Source: Acanthosepion pharaonis
Taxonomy: Eukaryota > Mollusca > Cephalopoda > Sepiida > Sepiidae
DNA length: 64,000 nt
Assembly (NCBI GenBank): GCA_903632075.3
Contig: CAHIKZ030004725.1
Location: forward strand, 2,450,001 to 2,514,000
Reading direction: 5' to 3'
The stretch's first letter is position 1; every line of letters begins with the position of its first letter. The translations under genes and the position numbers were made by a program. Below the pieces are notes generated by a model. That model ran no database searches. It was not told the DNA's origin and saw only the letters and a program-made list of their open reading frames with translations. Below, one piece after another: positions 1 through 10,504 of the stretch.

Positions 1-131
1 CTCGGAACTGTGCCCCAAGAGCCACAAGTGCTCATTGACCTTTAGTCGCTCCTCACGAGCATTAGTTGGGTCAAGTAAGGATATACAGTGAAGAAATTTA
101 GGGAATGGGCGGTTAGGGTAAATCATATATA
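1..131. other. Unassigned sequence left of the 37-bp satellite
   Basis: No coding or repeat signal was recognised in this short left edge. The satellite begins abruptly at its right end. Confidence 0.4.
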
Positions 132-2342
132 GGAATTCATTGAGCTGGGTCGACCTTTCAGTTCTTCCTGAATTCATTGAGCTGGGTCGACCTTTCAGTT
201 CTTCCTGAATTCATTGAGCTGGGTCGACCTTTCAGTTCTTCCTGAATTCATTGAGCTGGGTCGACCTTTCAGTTCTTCCTGAATTCATTGAGCTGGGTCA
301 GTTCTTCCTTTCAGACCTTTTCTTCCATTGAGCTGGGTCGACCTTTCATTGAGCTGGGTCGACCTTTCAGTTCTTCCTGAATTCATTGAGCTGGGTCGAC
401 CTTTCAGTTCTTCCTGAATTGAGCTGGGTCGACCTTTCAGTTCTTCCTGAATTCATTGAGCTGGGTCGACCTTTCAGTTCTTCCTGAATTCATTGAGCTG
501 GGTCGACCTTTCAGTTCTTCCTGAATTCATTGACCTTTCAGTTCTTCCTGAATTCATTGACGACCTTTCAGTTCTTCCTGCATTCATTGAGCTGGGTCGA
601 CCTTTCAGTTCTTCCTGAATTCATTGAGCTGGGTCGACCTTTCAGTTCTTCCTGAATTCATTGAGCTGGGTCGACCTTTCAGTTCTCCCGAATTCCTGCA
701 TTCATTGAGCTGGGTCGACAGTTCTTCCTTTCAGTTCTTCCTTCCTGAATTCATTGAGCTGGGTCGACCTTTCAGTTCTTCCTTTCAGTTCAGTTCTTCC
801 TGAATTCATTGATGGGTCGACCTTTTCAGTTCTTCCTGGGTCGACCTTTCAGTTCTTCCTGAATTCATTGAGCTGGGTCGACCTTTCAGTTCTTCCTGCA
901 TTCATTGAGCTGGGTCGACCTTTCAGTTCTTCCTGAATTCATTGAGCTGGGTCGACCTTTTCAGTTCTTCCTGAATTCATTGAGCTGGGTCGACCTTTCA
1001 GTTCTTCCTGAGCTGGTCGAATTCTGAATTGAGCTGGGTCGACCTTTCAGTTCTTCCTGAATTCATTGAGCTGGGTCGACCTTTCAGTTCTTCCTGCATT
1101 CATTGAGCTTTCAGGAATTCATTGAGCTGGGTCGACCTTTCAGTTCTTCCTGCATTCATTGAGCTGGGTCGACCTTTCTGAATTCATTGAGCTTCCTGAA
1201 TTCATTGAGCTGGGTCGACCTTTTCAGTTCTTCCTGAATTCATTGAGCTGGGTCGACCTTTCAGTTCTTCCTGCATTCATTGAGCTGGGTCGACCTTTCA
1301 GTTCTTCCTGGGAATTCATTGAGTTCTTCCTGGTTGACCTTTCAGTTCTTCCTGAATTGAGCTGGGTCGACCTTTCAGTTCTTCTGAATTCATTGAGCTG
1401 GGTCGACCTTTCAGTTCTTCCTGAATTATTCCTGGGTCGACCTTTCAATTCATTGAGCTGGGTCGACCTTTCAGTTCTTCCTGAATTCATTGAGCTGGGT
1501 CGACCTTTCAGTTCTTCCTGAATTCATTGAGCTGTCGACCTTTCAGTTCTTCCTGAATTCATTGAGCTGGGTCGACTTTCCTTTCAGTTCTTCCTGCATT
1601 CATTGAGCTGGGTCGACCTTTCAGTTCTTCCTGAATTCATTGAGCTGGGTCGACCTTTCAGTTCTTCCTGAATTCATTGAGCTGGGTCGACCTTTCAGTT
1701 CTTCCTGCATTCATTGAGCTGGGTCGACCTTTCAGTTCTTCCTGAATTCATTGAGCTGGGTCGACCTTTCAGTTCTTCCTGAATTCATTGAGCTGGGTCG
1801 ACCTTTCAGTTCTTCCTGAATTCATTGAGCTGGGTCGACCCAGTTCTTCCTGAATTCCTTTCAGTTCTTCCTGAATTCATTGAGCTGGGTCGACCTTTTC
1901 AGTTCTTCCTGCATTCATTGAGCTGGGTCGACCTTCAGTTCTTCCTGAATTCATTGAGCTGGGTCGACCTTTCAGTTCTTCCTGCATTATTGAGCTGGGT
2001 CGACCTTTCAGTTCTTCCTGAAAAAAAAGTTCTTCCTGCTGGTTGAAAAATTATTATATATGATTATTCTTCACTTTTGTAAATTCGGACCTTTCAGGCC
2101 TTCCCTGCCCGTGGTCGACAGTTCTTCCTGAATTCATTGAGCTGGGTCGACAGTTCTTCCTGAATTCATTGAGCTGGGTCGACCTTTCAGTTCTTCTGAA
2201 TTCATTGAGCTGGTCGAAGTTCTTCCTGAATTCATTGAGCTGGGTCGACCTTTCAGTTCTTTCATTCATTGTTGAAGATTATTCTGGCTTTCCGATGAAT
2301 TGAGCTGGGTCGACCTTCCAGTTCTTCCTGCATTCATTGAGC
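132..2342 (+). repeat. 37-bp tandem satellite array (GAATTC...GTCGAC unit)
   Basis: Units start with GAATTCATTGAGCTGGG and continue GTCGACCTTTCAGTTCTTCCT. The consensus length is 37 bp by direct counting and there are roughly 55 units, many truncated, spliced or missing a few bases. Each full unit carries an EcoRI-type GAATTC and a SalI-type GTCGAC site. Because 37 is not a multiple of three, three units (111 bp) are needed to return to frame. The open frames here (754-936, 1159-1521, 1825-2046 plus; 1224-1490, 2054-2269 minus) are read-through of the repeat in rotating frames, not genes. Units after about 2045 are broken up by AT-rich sequence, and an isolated remnant ends near 2342. Confidence 0.95.
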
Positions 2343-2759
2343 TATATTTAGTTATGCATTATATATATATATATATATTACTATATCGAGGCGGTATATG
2401 GTTAGCAAGCTTGTTTCGGTAGAACAATTACAACTGAGTCGCGAGTTCAAACCGTCTTCGACCGGCCTTTTGCCACATTACAACTGGAAGTTTTCCCCAC
2501 CACCATTGTATGACGTTTGCGTTGCATCGAAATGGTCGAAACGGCTGTCCAGTGCTTTTTCATTCTGTTGAAGATTATTCTTGGCCGATGAATTACTACA
2601 TATATATATATATATAATATAATATATATATATAGTACTAGCATTATAAATTCGGAGGTTTTCATTACTGGAAGTTTTTACCGTTCCATTGATGCAGTTT
2701 AAGTTTAAAAGTCATGGAAAATCAATATTATAAATAAACAATACTGAGGTATATGGACA

Positions 2760-2800
<41 letters not shown>

Positions 2801-3257
2801 AATAAGATTTATGGTACAAAATTTAACGATAGCTAGGAATAAGCAAAATTTATATGGCATTTAAATAGCTAAAACAACCGGTTTCGGTTTGCCTTACCAA
2901 GTTTATTTCTGGGATATAAAAAAAAGCGTGTAAATTTAATTAATATTAATGATAACGAATTGGGGGAAAAATGAATTTCAAGAAAGTTAGAGCCCATTAA
3001 CATTCAGACCCAGTAAGCGTTCCCTCTGTTTACAGAGGGAAGGCCCACGGAATCTGATATACAAGAACTCTAGAACCTTGAGGTGATATGAGGATTGGGA
3101 CCTAGATAAAATCGGAAAACGGTCAGCACTAAAATCAAAAACACAATTCCTGCTAAATATTACATGCTATGAAATAGAATCTCAGAAATAAACTTGATAA
3201 GGCTTGGTTGTTTTTTAGCTTTTTAAAATGCCATATAAATGTTGCTTATTCCTAGCT

Positions 3258-3260
<3 letters not shown>
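2343..3260. other. AT-rich unassigned stretch with short (TA)n tracts
   Basis: It contains (TA)n runs near 2361-2378, 2600-2634 and 2762-2797 and a small hairpin at about 3020-3042 (CCCTCTG, TTTA, CAGAGGG). The open frame at 2447-2665 on the minus strand is partly read-through of the (TA)n run. No gene was recognised. Confidence 0.5.

Positions 3261-3289
<29 letters not shown>
3261..3289. repeat. (TA)n microsatellite at the 3' end of a SINE
   Basis: Uninterrupted TA dinucleotides directly abut the 3' tail of the minus-strand SINE-like element at 3290-3566. Confidence 0.95.
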
Positions 3290-3565
3290 CTCGTACTCGA
3301 TTGTCGAATTCGACGTATGAGGGTCAAACAGATCCGTTCCTAGGAACCAACAGCCCAGCCCCAACACCAGCACATGGGATTTGATTATAGTGGTGAAGGT
3401 CTTATGCAGAACCATCCACACTTTTTGAAGAGAATACAGAGACCTGGTGCACTACGTGCCACAAGGTTCCCAAACGAACCTCTGCACGTTTTGAATTCAG
3501 AGTTGACCTTCTCCTAGACCAATTGCCATCCAAGGCTATAGAATCCAGTTTGTCCTGCTATTTAC

Positions 3566-3566
<1 letters not shown>
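3290..3566 (-). repeat. SINE-like element, copy 1 (LINE-sharing 3' tail)
   Basis: About 275 bp closely match 12407-12690, also on the minus strand. Read on the minus strand, the element ends in CTCATACGTCGAATTCGAC, a self-complementary hairpin, followed by (TA)n. The same tail occurs at the end of the LINE remnant near 13440-13507. The 5' part, which carries a tRNA-like head in the copy at 38305-38495, is cut off here by the (TA)n/(GATA)n tract at 3568. Confidence 0.8.
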
Positions 3567-3567
<1 letters not shown>

Positions 3568-3602
<35 letters not shown>

Positions 3603-3617
3603 TAGATAGATAGATAG
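3568..3617. repeat. Compound (TA)n(GATA)n microsatellite
   Basis: TA repeats to about 3600 are followed by four GATA units. Confidence 0.95.
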
Positions 3618-3714
3618 AAGAACTTGAATAATTATAAATAAGTAATCCATCGAGTCTAGAAGAATCCTCAACAGAATGCAAAAAGTACTAGATGGGCGTT
3701 TTGTCCTATTTTGG

Positions 3715-3805
3715 GACTCATCAGTATGACTCACTACCGAGAATCGAACTCGGACGGTTACGATATGACGCAAGCGTCATGCCCACTGGACCACCATGTG
3801 TCAGT
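3715..3805 (-). repeat. tRNA-like SINE head
   Basis: On the minus strand the segment reads like the 5' part of a tRNA. An A-box-like TGGTCCAGTGGGC lies near 3790 and a B-box-like GAGTTCGATTCTC near 3740. The arms do not form a complete functional cloverleaf by eye, so it is called as the Pol III promoter-bearing head of a SINE rather than a tRNA gene. Confidence 0.6.
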
Positions 3806-3988
3806 GACGGTGTGGTAACAAACCAGACTCGATATAGCGGCGCTCATTCACAAATTCTATCGCATAACTCATCCAAAGATTGTGTGCCCACGAGTCACGT
3901 TTTCTACCCCTAAGCCGCTCCATCCAGCGAATTAATGAATTACTTAAATTTAATTATGATTATTCAAATCCCTCTAATAATTCCTATC

Positions 3989-4030
3989 ACTTGTATATCC
4001 TTGCTAATATGGAAGCAAGGATATACAAGT
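3989..4030. repeat. Perfect 17-bp inverted repeat (hairpin)
   Basis: ACTTGTATATCCTTGCT at 3989-4005 is perfectly complementary to 4014-4030, with an 8-nt loop. A (TA)n run follows immediately. Confidence 0.85.
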
Positions 4031-4049
4031 ACATATATATATATATATG

Positions 4050-5030
4050 AAATTTTAAATTTTAGTTATTAATTTTTTACTTCTTACTTGTTATGAATAA
4101 TATTAATATTTTTTGTTTATCTTATATTCACATGATATTATTTTTCCTTTTACCCTATTTTATTTTGTTGATAATTTTTACATTTTTAAATTAATGTCAA
4201 ACGTTAACTGCAATATAGATCTGTAAGGGCCTGTTTGTTGAAAGATTTATTTTTGGAACATTGGTGTTACCAATTGTAAAGGTGTCCGTTTGTAGATAGA
4301 CCAATACTATTTATATTATTATACTTTCAACGTACAGGATTCAAGTAAACAACAAAAACTCCAAACTGTGAATCAACAAGTATATATTAAAATAACATAC
4401 AAAAACAAACATGTAATAAAATTGTATTCAATGTATAGATTAAGGGAAAGAAGTTGTTCCCCTTTAATTGTATTTTGATTTGTAATTGATTGTTCGAAGA
4501 AAGTTCTTTTTGAGAGAAAATGTTAAGGAATCAATATCAAATAACACAAGGATACAATTGATCAAAAATGTGTTGTGTTATAGAATGGTTCGAAATCAAC
4601 AGAGTCCTGGTTGATAGAGCTTGGCTAAGTCACAAAGCGAATTTTAAGTTTATATTACGAAATTCTGTGTCTGTGTGTGCGTTTGAAATGTTATGAGCAA
4701 GATCGTGGACTTGTATGGAGAGGTGAATTTTACTGGATCTTACTGACGACTTGTGAAAAAGTCGCCTCTTTTATTGAAAAAGGGTAGGCTCCCACGGCAA
4801 CGCGGGAAAACTTAATCTTGCACTAAAATATCTGATTGGTTAAAAATTAACCAATCACTACATTCGTACTAACAGAACAAGCACGCATGCTCAAAACCGA
4901 AGGATTCAAAGAAACGATTGCGATGGCTAAATTGCTCTATCTAAAAGTAGTAGTGATTTATTAGCCAATCGCAGGCGAATAAAATGTGGGCGTGGAAAAC
5001 ATAGCAATCGCTACATATCAATCTGTGTTT
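4050..5030. other. Unassigned AT-rich intergenic stretch
   Basis: No coding frame, RNA or repeat family was recognised between the (TA)n run and the pyrimidine-rich tract. Confidence 0.4.
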
Positions 5031-5059
5031 TATGAAATTGACTGCAACATGCTTATATA

Positions 5060-5345
5060 TAATGATTTATTCTTTCTTTTCTTCTTTCCACATTTTTCCT
5101 TCCACCCCTGCTTCCACATTTGATTTCTTATATCTTTTCTTCTTTTTCTCCTTATCTCGTTTCCTGCGAGGTGACTTATTAAATAGGTCAATGGCTGGTC
5201 CTTACTTACCTCCCTTATTCTTAAGTATTTTAATAAAAATAGATTTAAAATTATTCCTATCTCTCCCTTCCTTCTTTCTAATTTCGACCATATCTGTTCT
5301 CCTGCTACTCCTCCTCTCCCTCTCTCTATCAACTTACTTCAACTT
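5060..5345. repeat. Low-complexity polypyrimidine tract
   Basis: The plus strand is dominated by T and C (TTCTTTCTTTTC, CTCCCTCTCTCT). The open frames on both strands here (112 and 100 residues) have the biased composition expected of such a tract (Phe/Ser/Leu on plus, Lys/Arg/Glu on minus). Confidence 0.7.
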
Positions 5346-5579
5346 AAAACCACCCCTCAAAAGGGGTTAAAAATCATACGTAATTTTAAAACCATTTTTA
5401 TGCTTGGAAATGAGATTTGAAGAACCAGGAAAAACACATTCCTGGGGAAATAAAATATAATCAATGGATCCTTAAGGTTGTCTGTTTTTTAATTTAAATT
5501 TAATTAATATTTGCTCTGGTTTGACATTGAGCTCTCTGGATTACATCCCCTTGAGATTATTCATACTGTTTAAAAAGAC

Positions 5580-5760
5580 TTTTCATTACCTCATTATATA
5601 ATGAGCCAAATGATAACACACACCCATAGTAATAAACACACATACACATATCATACTCACTCACTCCCTAATGAGCAAAATGATAACACACACCCACAGC
5701 AATACACACGCTTACACACATCATACTCACTCACTCCCTAAGAACCAAATAACACACACA
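5580..5760. repeat. CA-rich imperfect tandem duplication
   Basis: A segment with TGATAACACACACCCA and CATCATACTCACTCACTCCCTAA is present about twice with a period near 85 bp (5607-5672 and 5692-5740). Confidence 0.65.
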
Positions 5761-6036
5761 TTTAACAGAAACAAATGCCCTTTCCAGGAACCAATAAAAC
5801 TGTCAAAATGACCAAGGGAATTCAGAGCAGCATGAATACATCCAGCTCTTATCTTAAATAACAACTTAAAAAGACTGTTTGACCAACACAAGGAATGACT
5901 ACAATTCATGTTAAAAAACAACAACAAACAAACAAAAAAAAAAACAAATTAAAACTACAGACAAAAGTTCATTTTCTCCATCAAGTCATTAATTTCTGTA
6001 GTTCACTTCTACTAGCAAGCAGAAAATTTTTTCCTC

Positions 6037-6075
6037 CTGATGATGGCCATGTTGGCCGAAACGAGAGAAAAATGA
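6037..6075 (+). ncRNA. Hammerhead-like motif (partial)
   Basis: CTGATGA at 6037-6043 is followed by T, a GGCC/GGCC stem with loop ATGTT, and GAAA at 6058-6061. These are the two conserved core strands and stem II of a hammerhead ribozyme. No convincing stem III, NUH site and stem I follow, so this copy is probably a relic. Confidence 0.35.
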
Positions 6076-6145
6076 AAAAATATTAATATACAACACAGTG
6101 TGTCTGAAGATTTTAATTTTTCAATATTTTTTATTTGTTCAAAAC

Positions 6146-6148
<3 letters not shown>

Positions 6149-6211
<63 letters not shown>
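6149..6211. repeat. (TA)n microsatellite
   Basis: More than 60 bp of pure TA, read through as Ile-Tyr runs in both directions. It is followed by a GA-rich tail to 6231. Confidence 0.97.
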
Positions 6212-6215
<4 letters not shown>

Positions 6216-6299
6216 GAGAGAAAAGAGAGAGATCAATAACATCTATCAAAATACATAAAAGTACTAGAATTAACTTTAATATAATCATATTAATGTTTC

Positions 6300-6780
6300 T
6301 GAATATTTAAAATGTGTGACATTTTTAAAAGATTCGAGTATAATTCTCATTTGAAATATGAAACTTGTTCTGGCTTTATGATTAGTTTTATGAAGAGTGT
6401 AAATACAATATCTAGTAAACATTCTATAGATTTATCTGATAATCTCACCTTGATGAGCGGTGTCTTCTGCTAAACTAAGAAGAAACTCGAAAAGATAAGT
6501 CGATTGAACTTTCATTAATTTTTTTCATTTCATATATATATATATATATATCCTAAAATCATCATATAAACAAATCTTATCAGCATTTTTTAATTAATTC
6601 CGATAAGGTTAATTTTTTCCAGCTATGTTTATCTGTGTTGCACGTGGAAGACTTAGAACTGAAAAGTTTATAAGCTTATAATTTCTAGGTAAAAAGTGAT
6701 ACCGGACAATCTCTTGGAATAACTGACCCCTCCCTCCACCTCTCTATCCCTGTCTTTCTCTTTTCCCTTCTCTTTCTCTT

Positions 6781-6815
<35 letters not shown>

Positions 6816-7113
6816 GTTTTTTTTTCGAGTGCACCTGTCTTAATAAAGAAAATTTACCCTCCGGTTAAATTTTCTTGAGTGTGCAAACTGGCAAGCAAAA
6901 TAAAAAAATCTGTAATAAAAGATTATATTTAAGGAGATTTTCCGTCTGCTTAAATATGGTTATCCACTGAAAATTACGTTTGAAGTAATAAAAATATGAT
7001 GGATTAAAAAAATAAAATCTATTAATTCTTGATAAGACACCAGAAGTATTTGAAACAAAATGGCTATTTTTGTAGTGACTTTATAACATACTTATGTTAT
7101 AATTTTCGAGTAA

Positions 7114-7118
<5 letters not shown>
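6300..7118. other. Unassigned AT-rich stretch with CT tract
   Basis: It holds a (TA)n run at about 6533-6552 and a CT-rich microsatellite at about 6720-6815. No gene was recognised. Confidence 0.45.

Positions 7119-7166
<48 letters not shown>
7119..7166. repeat. (TA)n microsatellite
   Basis: Pure TA run immediately left of the fold-back element at 7185-7272. Confidence 0.97.
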
Positions 7167-7168
<2 letters not shown>

Positions 7169-7192
7169 TGTACAGAGAATTCAACACTTAGA

Positions 7193-7234
7193 GGCGACAG
7201 GCTGTTTTCATGCTAGACGCAATCGTCAGGTAGC
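7193..7234 (-). ncRNA. Hammerhead ribozyme candidate, left arm of fold-back
   Basis: On the minus strand: CTGACGA (7229-7223), a T-TGC...GCA-T stem II, GAAA with one extra A (7209-7205), a short stem III CAG/CTG (7204-7198), then the cleavage triplet GTC and GCC. Core nucleotides are intact apart from the extra A. Stem I is weak in this copy (5' strand near GGCTAC), but the relative at 18240 has GGC before CTGATGA, which would pair with GCC. Known relatives are the type I hammerheads of Penelope-like elements. Confidence 0.5.
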
Positions 7235-7272
7235 CTGACGATTGCATCTAGCATAAAACAGACTGTCGCAAC
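7232..7272 (+). ncRNA. Hammerhead-like motif, right arm of fold-back (core mutated)
   Basis: CTGACGA at 7235-7241, stem II TGC/GCA, then AAAA instead of GAAA at 7255-7258, stem III CAG-A-CTG and GTC at 7265-7267. The G12-to-A change should abolish catalysis. Confidence 0.4.
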
Positions 7273-7621
7273 TGGTCCACCGCAGAAATAAATGACAACC
7301 TACTGCGGGAAAAAATCTGCCTCGTCAGTCATGTATCGAAAGATACTTGATCACCTAAGCGTATATCAGGCATGTCAGATAACTGACTGAGTGACGGTTA
7401 TAAATGTAATAAAATTACTTTTACCTCTTGATCTCACGTTAAAATACAATATTCAAGAGACGATTACACAATCATTTGCCAAACAACAACATACATGAAG
7501 TGCAAGTAACGTAATCAAATCTTTCGTTCTTGAATTGTCGAGCTATAGGTGGGTCCACACTAATCATATTTTTCTATTAGTAGTGTACAATAACAACATT
7601 TAAGATAACATATAATGTATA

Positions 7622-8388
7622 TCTCTATCTATAAAAGGCAGGATGTGCGTGTGTGTAACGAATGCACGGCCGCAATTTTCGACGGATTTGCACCAAAATT
7701 TACATGCACATGCTCCAAGTTAGCGGGAAGGCCAAGACCGACGTTGCATTTCTCAACTCACATCGATAGTGGAAATAATCGATTTTTTCATGCTTCTACG
7801 GCAGTTTTCATGTAGTTTGCGGCCATTTTCTACTGGCCAGAGTTAGAGCCTATAGCTGGCTGCCACGAATAGACAGGAAGATTCTATTGGCCAGCGTGAG
7901 AGCCAACAGCTGACTGACACGAATGTTAACTAGCATGCAAAAAAAATCGATAGCTGCATTCGTCACAAGTGGGAAAAATTTAAATCTGCATGGCACTTTA
8001 TTCCAATTGGCTCATTCGCTTGCTTAAACTCAACGTTGATTCTGATTCCGCAGAACTGTGTTGGGTGTGACAAAGTATTTGTTGTTAACATTCTTTTTTC
8101 ATTCGGTTTTTCCAGTTACGAGTCCTTTTTTTTTTTAAAGCTGATCGTTTTGTGTTCATTTTGTTTAGTTCTTTTTTCGTAACAGATTTAATGTTTAGTA
8201 TAGAGCTTAGAAAAAATTCGCAGTGTAAAATAGGCAAGAAGTAAGGCATGTAGAAACATCAGCACGGCAAAGGGCACTCCTTTAAAGGCAAGGAAGGGCA
8301 AAAATATTTTAAGTCAAGTGATAGCGATTTCTGTATGAGTCGTATGATTTTTTAATCAAGCACGGGCAATGCCGAGCCATGCTGCTAG
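7622..8388 (+). mobile_element. Helitron-like non-autonomous element
   Basis: The 5' end TCTCTATCTATAAAAGG follows an A. The 3' end has a GC-rich hairpin region (CACGGGCAATGCCGAGCC, 8361-8378) and terminates GCTGCTAG before a T. TC start, subterminal hairpin, CTRR end and insertion between A and T are the hallmarks of Helitrons. There is no Rep/helicase coding capacity in the 767 bp. The only open frame (7615-7815) is short and unrecognised. Terminal inverted repeats and a target duplication are absent, as expected. Confidence 0.7.
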
Positions 8389-8399
8389 TTTCTGATTAA

Positions 8400-9797
8400 A
8401 AATCATCATTGTAGTGTTAAATAATAACAGATAGTATAACATGCAAAATTTATTTTTCAATAACTTAAATTATACGGGGGTTTTTTTTCAGTGTTAAGGA
8501 ACAAAACATTTAAAATGCCATAAAATCTTTATTTCTCATTAGAGAAGACGTAACCTTTGTTTTCATTCGTATGAGTTGTAAGAATGAAATCGTTATTGTC
8601 ATTTTCATAAAGATTCATGTTAATACTTTATATTATTTTATTCCTTTTGATTTGATAAAGATAAAGGTAAGCAAAACAACATTTGTAATTACATCAGCTT
8701 TATTTTATACTTGTCTCGTTATATCTATAGATCGTGCCTGATTCGTGGAAATTTACGGTATATCAATGGCCGGCTTTAGCTTTAACTGTCTGAATTGGTC
8801 GAACAAAGGAATGTTGCTCGTCGGAACATTTTCAGTAGAAAAGGGAAACCTGAATTCTTTAGTTACTGAATTTCCTCTGATACAAGGCCATCAATTTCTT
8901 GCAGTACCTGGTTTCCTATACTGATACTACACTAAGTACTATCTGTGGTGATCAGCCGAGAAGCCAACGCGAATAGATGTGTTACTGGGAGTTAATTCTA
9001 GATGATCCCAGGTCTTCTCGACCCCAGATAACAAATCACTGATAATATGCTGGTTTTATTTGCATCCCGACATGACAAGCAGGTAAGGTAGGGAGAAGGG
9101 CTAGATCTGAAATGAGGTAACAGGAGCAACTCCCAAAGTGAGAGGCGAGGACAGGATGAGAGTGTGTTTGGGTAAAGCAAGGCGAAGCTGGTTCTAACGG
9201 GGAGTTGAGGGTCTGAGGTCGATGTAGTCGGGGGTCGGGAATCATAGTCGACTCATTATTTTCTCTTATTCATCGGCTACGAAAGTTTCCGTCAAAGGGG
9301 AGCGGTGTGTTTCTGGACGAGATGGTGTGGGTACCTTACTGCGAAATGAGAACTATCGACGTGGGAACTGGGCCAATCGAAAAAGGGTAATTTTCGCCCA
9401 GCGCCATTTGCTACTACCGCCGCCGGCGAGACAGCAGCCGATAGAATTACAGCGGCGTTTTTTTTTTCCTTCTTTTTTTTTCACTTCCTCTTCCGATTCT
9501 TCTACCGTTGAATGCTATTGTGGCTTAAGTTTATCAAGTAGGCCCTAAAGTGGTCGATATTGATCCCGAAGGATCGATGTCATGAGGTCGGAAATCGCTG
9601 GCGTGTTAAGTGGGAAGCGGATATCGAGAACAAGCATCACTTAATCTGAAAATTAAAAATAAAACGCCCATAAATATATTGCCTATAATTTGGAGAAGAA
9701 GCATTAAGCATTTATATTTTGTTAAAGACAGTTTAACGTACGTCCCTGTATACTTGATGTTGTTAGTACTACGTTTTTTTAATTTCTCAGGGCATTC

Positions 9798-9800
<3 letters not shown>
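8400..9800. other. Unassigned stretch with short unrecognised open frames
   Basis: Short frames at 8998-9245 (minus) and 9327-9548 (plus) show no family I recognise. This is a less repetitive part of the window. A host exon cannot be excluded, but nothing supports one. Confidence 0.35.

Positions 9801-9860
<60 letters not shown>
9801..9860. repeat. (TA)n microsatellite
   Basis: Pure TA run about 100 bp to the left of the hammerhead at 9962-10007, on the 3' side of that motif when read on its own strand. Confidence 0.97.
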
Positions 9861-9863
<3 letters not shown>

Positions 9864-9961
9864 TAAGCAAATATATGGATATAGATCCGACAGTATGAAG
9901 AAAAATATACGGAAAAAACAAACAAAAATCCTAATATGCGATTATGCTGTTTAAATGTTTA

Positions 9962-10007
9962 ATGTCAACGTCGGACGTTTCGGTCTAGTAGACCATCTTC
10001 AGGACAT
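9962..10007 (-). ncRNA. Hammerhead ribozyme candidate (best stem set)
   Basis: Read on the minus strand: stem I 5' strand ATGTC (10007-10003), CTGAAGA (10002-9996), one extra T, stem II GGTCTA-C-TAGACC (9994-9982), GAAA (9981-9978), stem III CGT-CCG-ACG (9977-9969), TT, then stem I 3' strand GACAT (9966-9962). All five stem I pairs, six stem II pairs and three stem III pairs are Watson-Crick. Predicted cleavage follows the H of the GTT triplet. The unpaired T between the CUGANGA box and stem II departs from the textbook core. Short stem III is typical of the hammerheads described in Penelope-like retroelements and animal retrozymes. Confidence 0.7.
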
Positions 10008-10304
10008 ATTCATAAAACATAATTAACGTAGACCATATACAATTCAACATGAAAAAGACGATGGACATAAAAGCAAAACCAATCCAAACAGATAACTGAA
10101 ATCTTTTATAAGATCAGCGTTCCGTTTAAATATGATCACGTCGTCGTCACGTGGGCGATGTTGTGAAAAATATTCCTAAAATTTAGTATTTTTGAATGAA
10201 AACGAAAAGAATTTTATTTTGATCTAAAACTTATATGTACGTTTGTCGAGCATTAATCTTGCGAGAAAAGGGGAAATATTAAAGAAGCCAGGTGTTCACC
10301 GTGC

Positions 10305-10305
<1 letters not shown>

Positions 10306-10369
<64 letters not shown>

Positions 10370-10475
10370 GAGAGAGACAGAGAGCATATATATATATATA
10401 TACATACACAGAGAGGGGGGGAAGATAGAGGGGGGATACAGAAAAGGGGGGAGAGAGAGAGAGATAGATTAGTGG
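10306..10475. repeat. Compound (TA)n / GA-rich microsatellite
   Basis: Pure TA at 10306-10365 is followed by GA-rich and second TA (10386-10402) tracts and purine runs to 10475. The open frames across it are Ile-Tyr read-through. Confidence 0.95.
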
Positions 10476-10504
10476 TAGAGTCTATGACTGATGCCAAATC
10501 ACCC

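Larger units (their letters stand above)
7185..7272. repeat. Fold-back element with hammerhead-bearing arms
   Basis: The arms 7192-7229 and 7234-7268 are near-perfect inverted copies separated by only a few bases. Each arm encodes most of a hammerhead-type sequence reading outward. The sequence is related to the arms at 18010-18290. Read as DNA it can extrude as a cruciform; read as RNA each arm can fold alone. Confidence 0.8.

Noticed and set aside
3715..3805. Functional tRNA gene (also 10660-10760, 11020-11225, 56490-56560)
   Set aside because: A- and B-boxes are present, but acceptor and anticodon arms do not pair properly, and multiple similar copies with extra bodies point to SINEs.
5030..5370. 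Paired overlapping genes on both strands
   Set aside because: Composition is that of a polypyrimidine tract, which is open on both strands by bias.
6012..6310. Open frames with long Ile-Tyr or His-Thr runs (many places, for example 6098, 9610, 10243, 18250, 38691, 40893)
   Set aside because: They are read-through of (TA)n or (TG)n microsatellites, which are open in several frames by construction.
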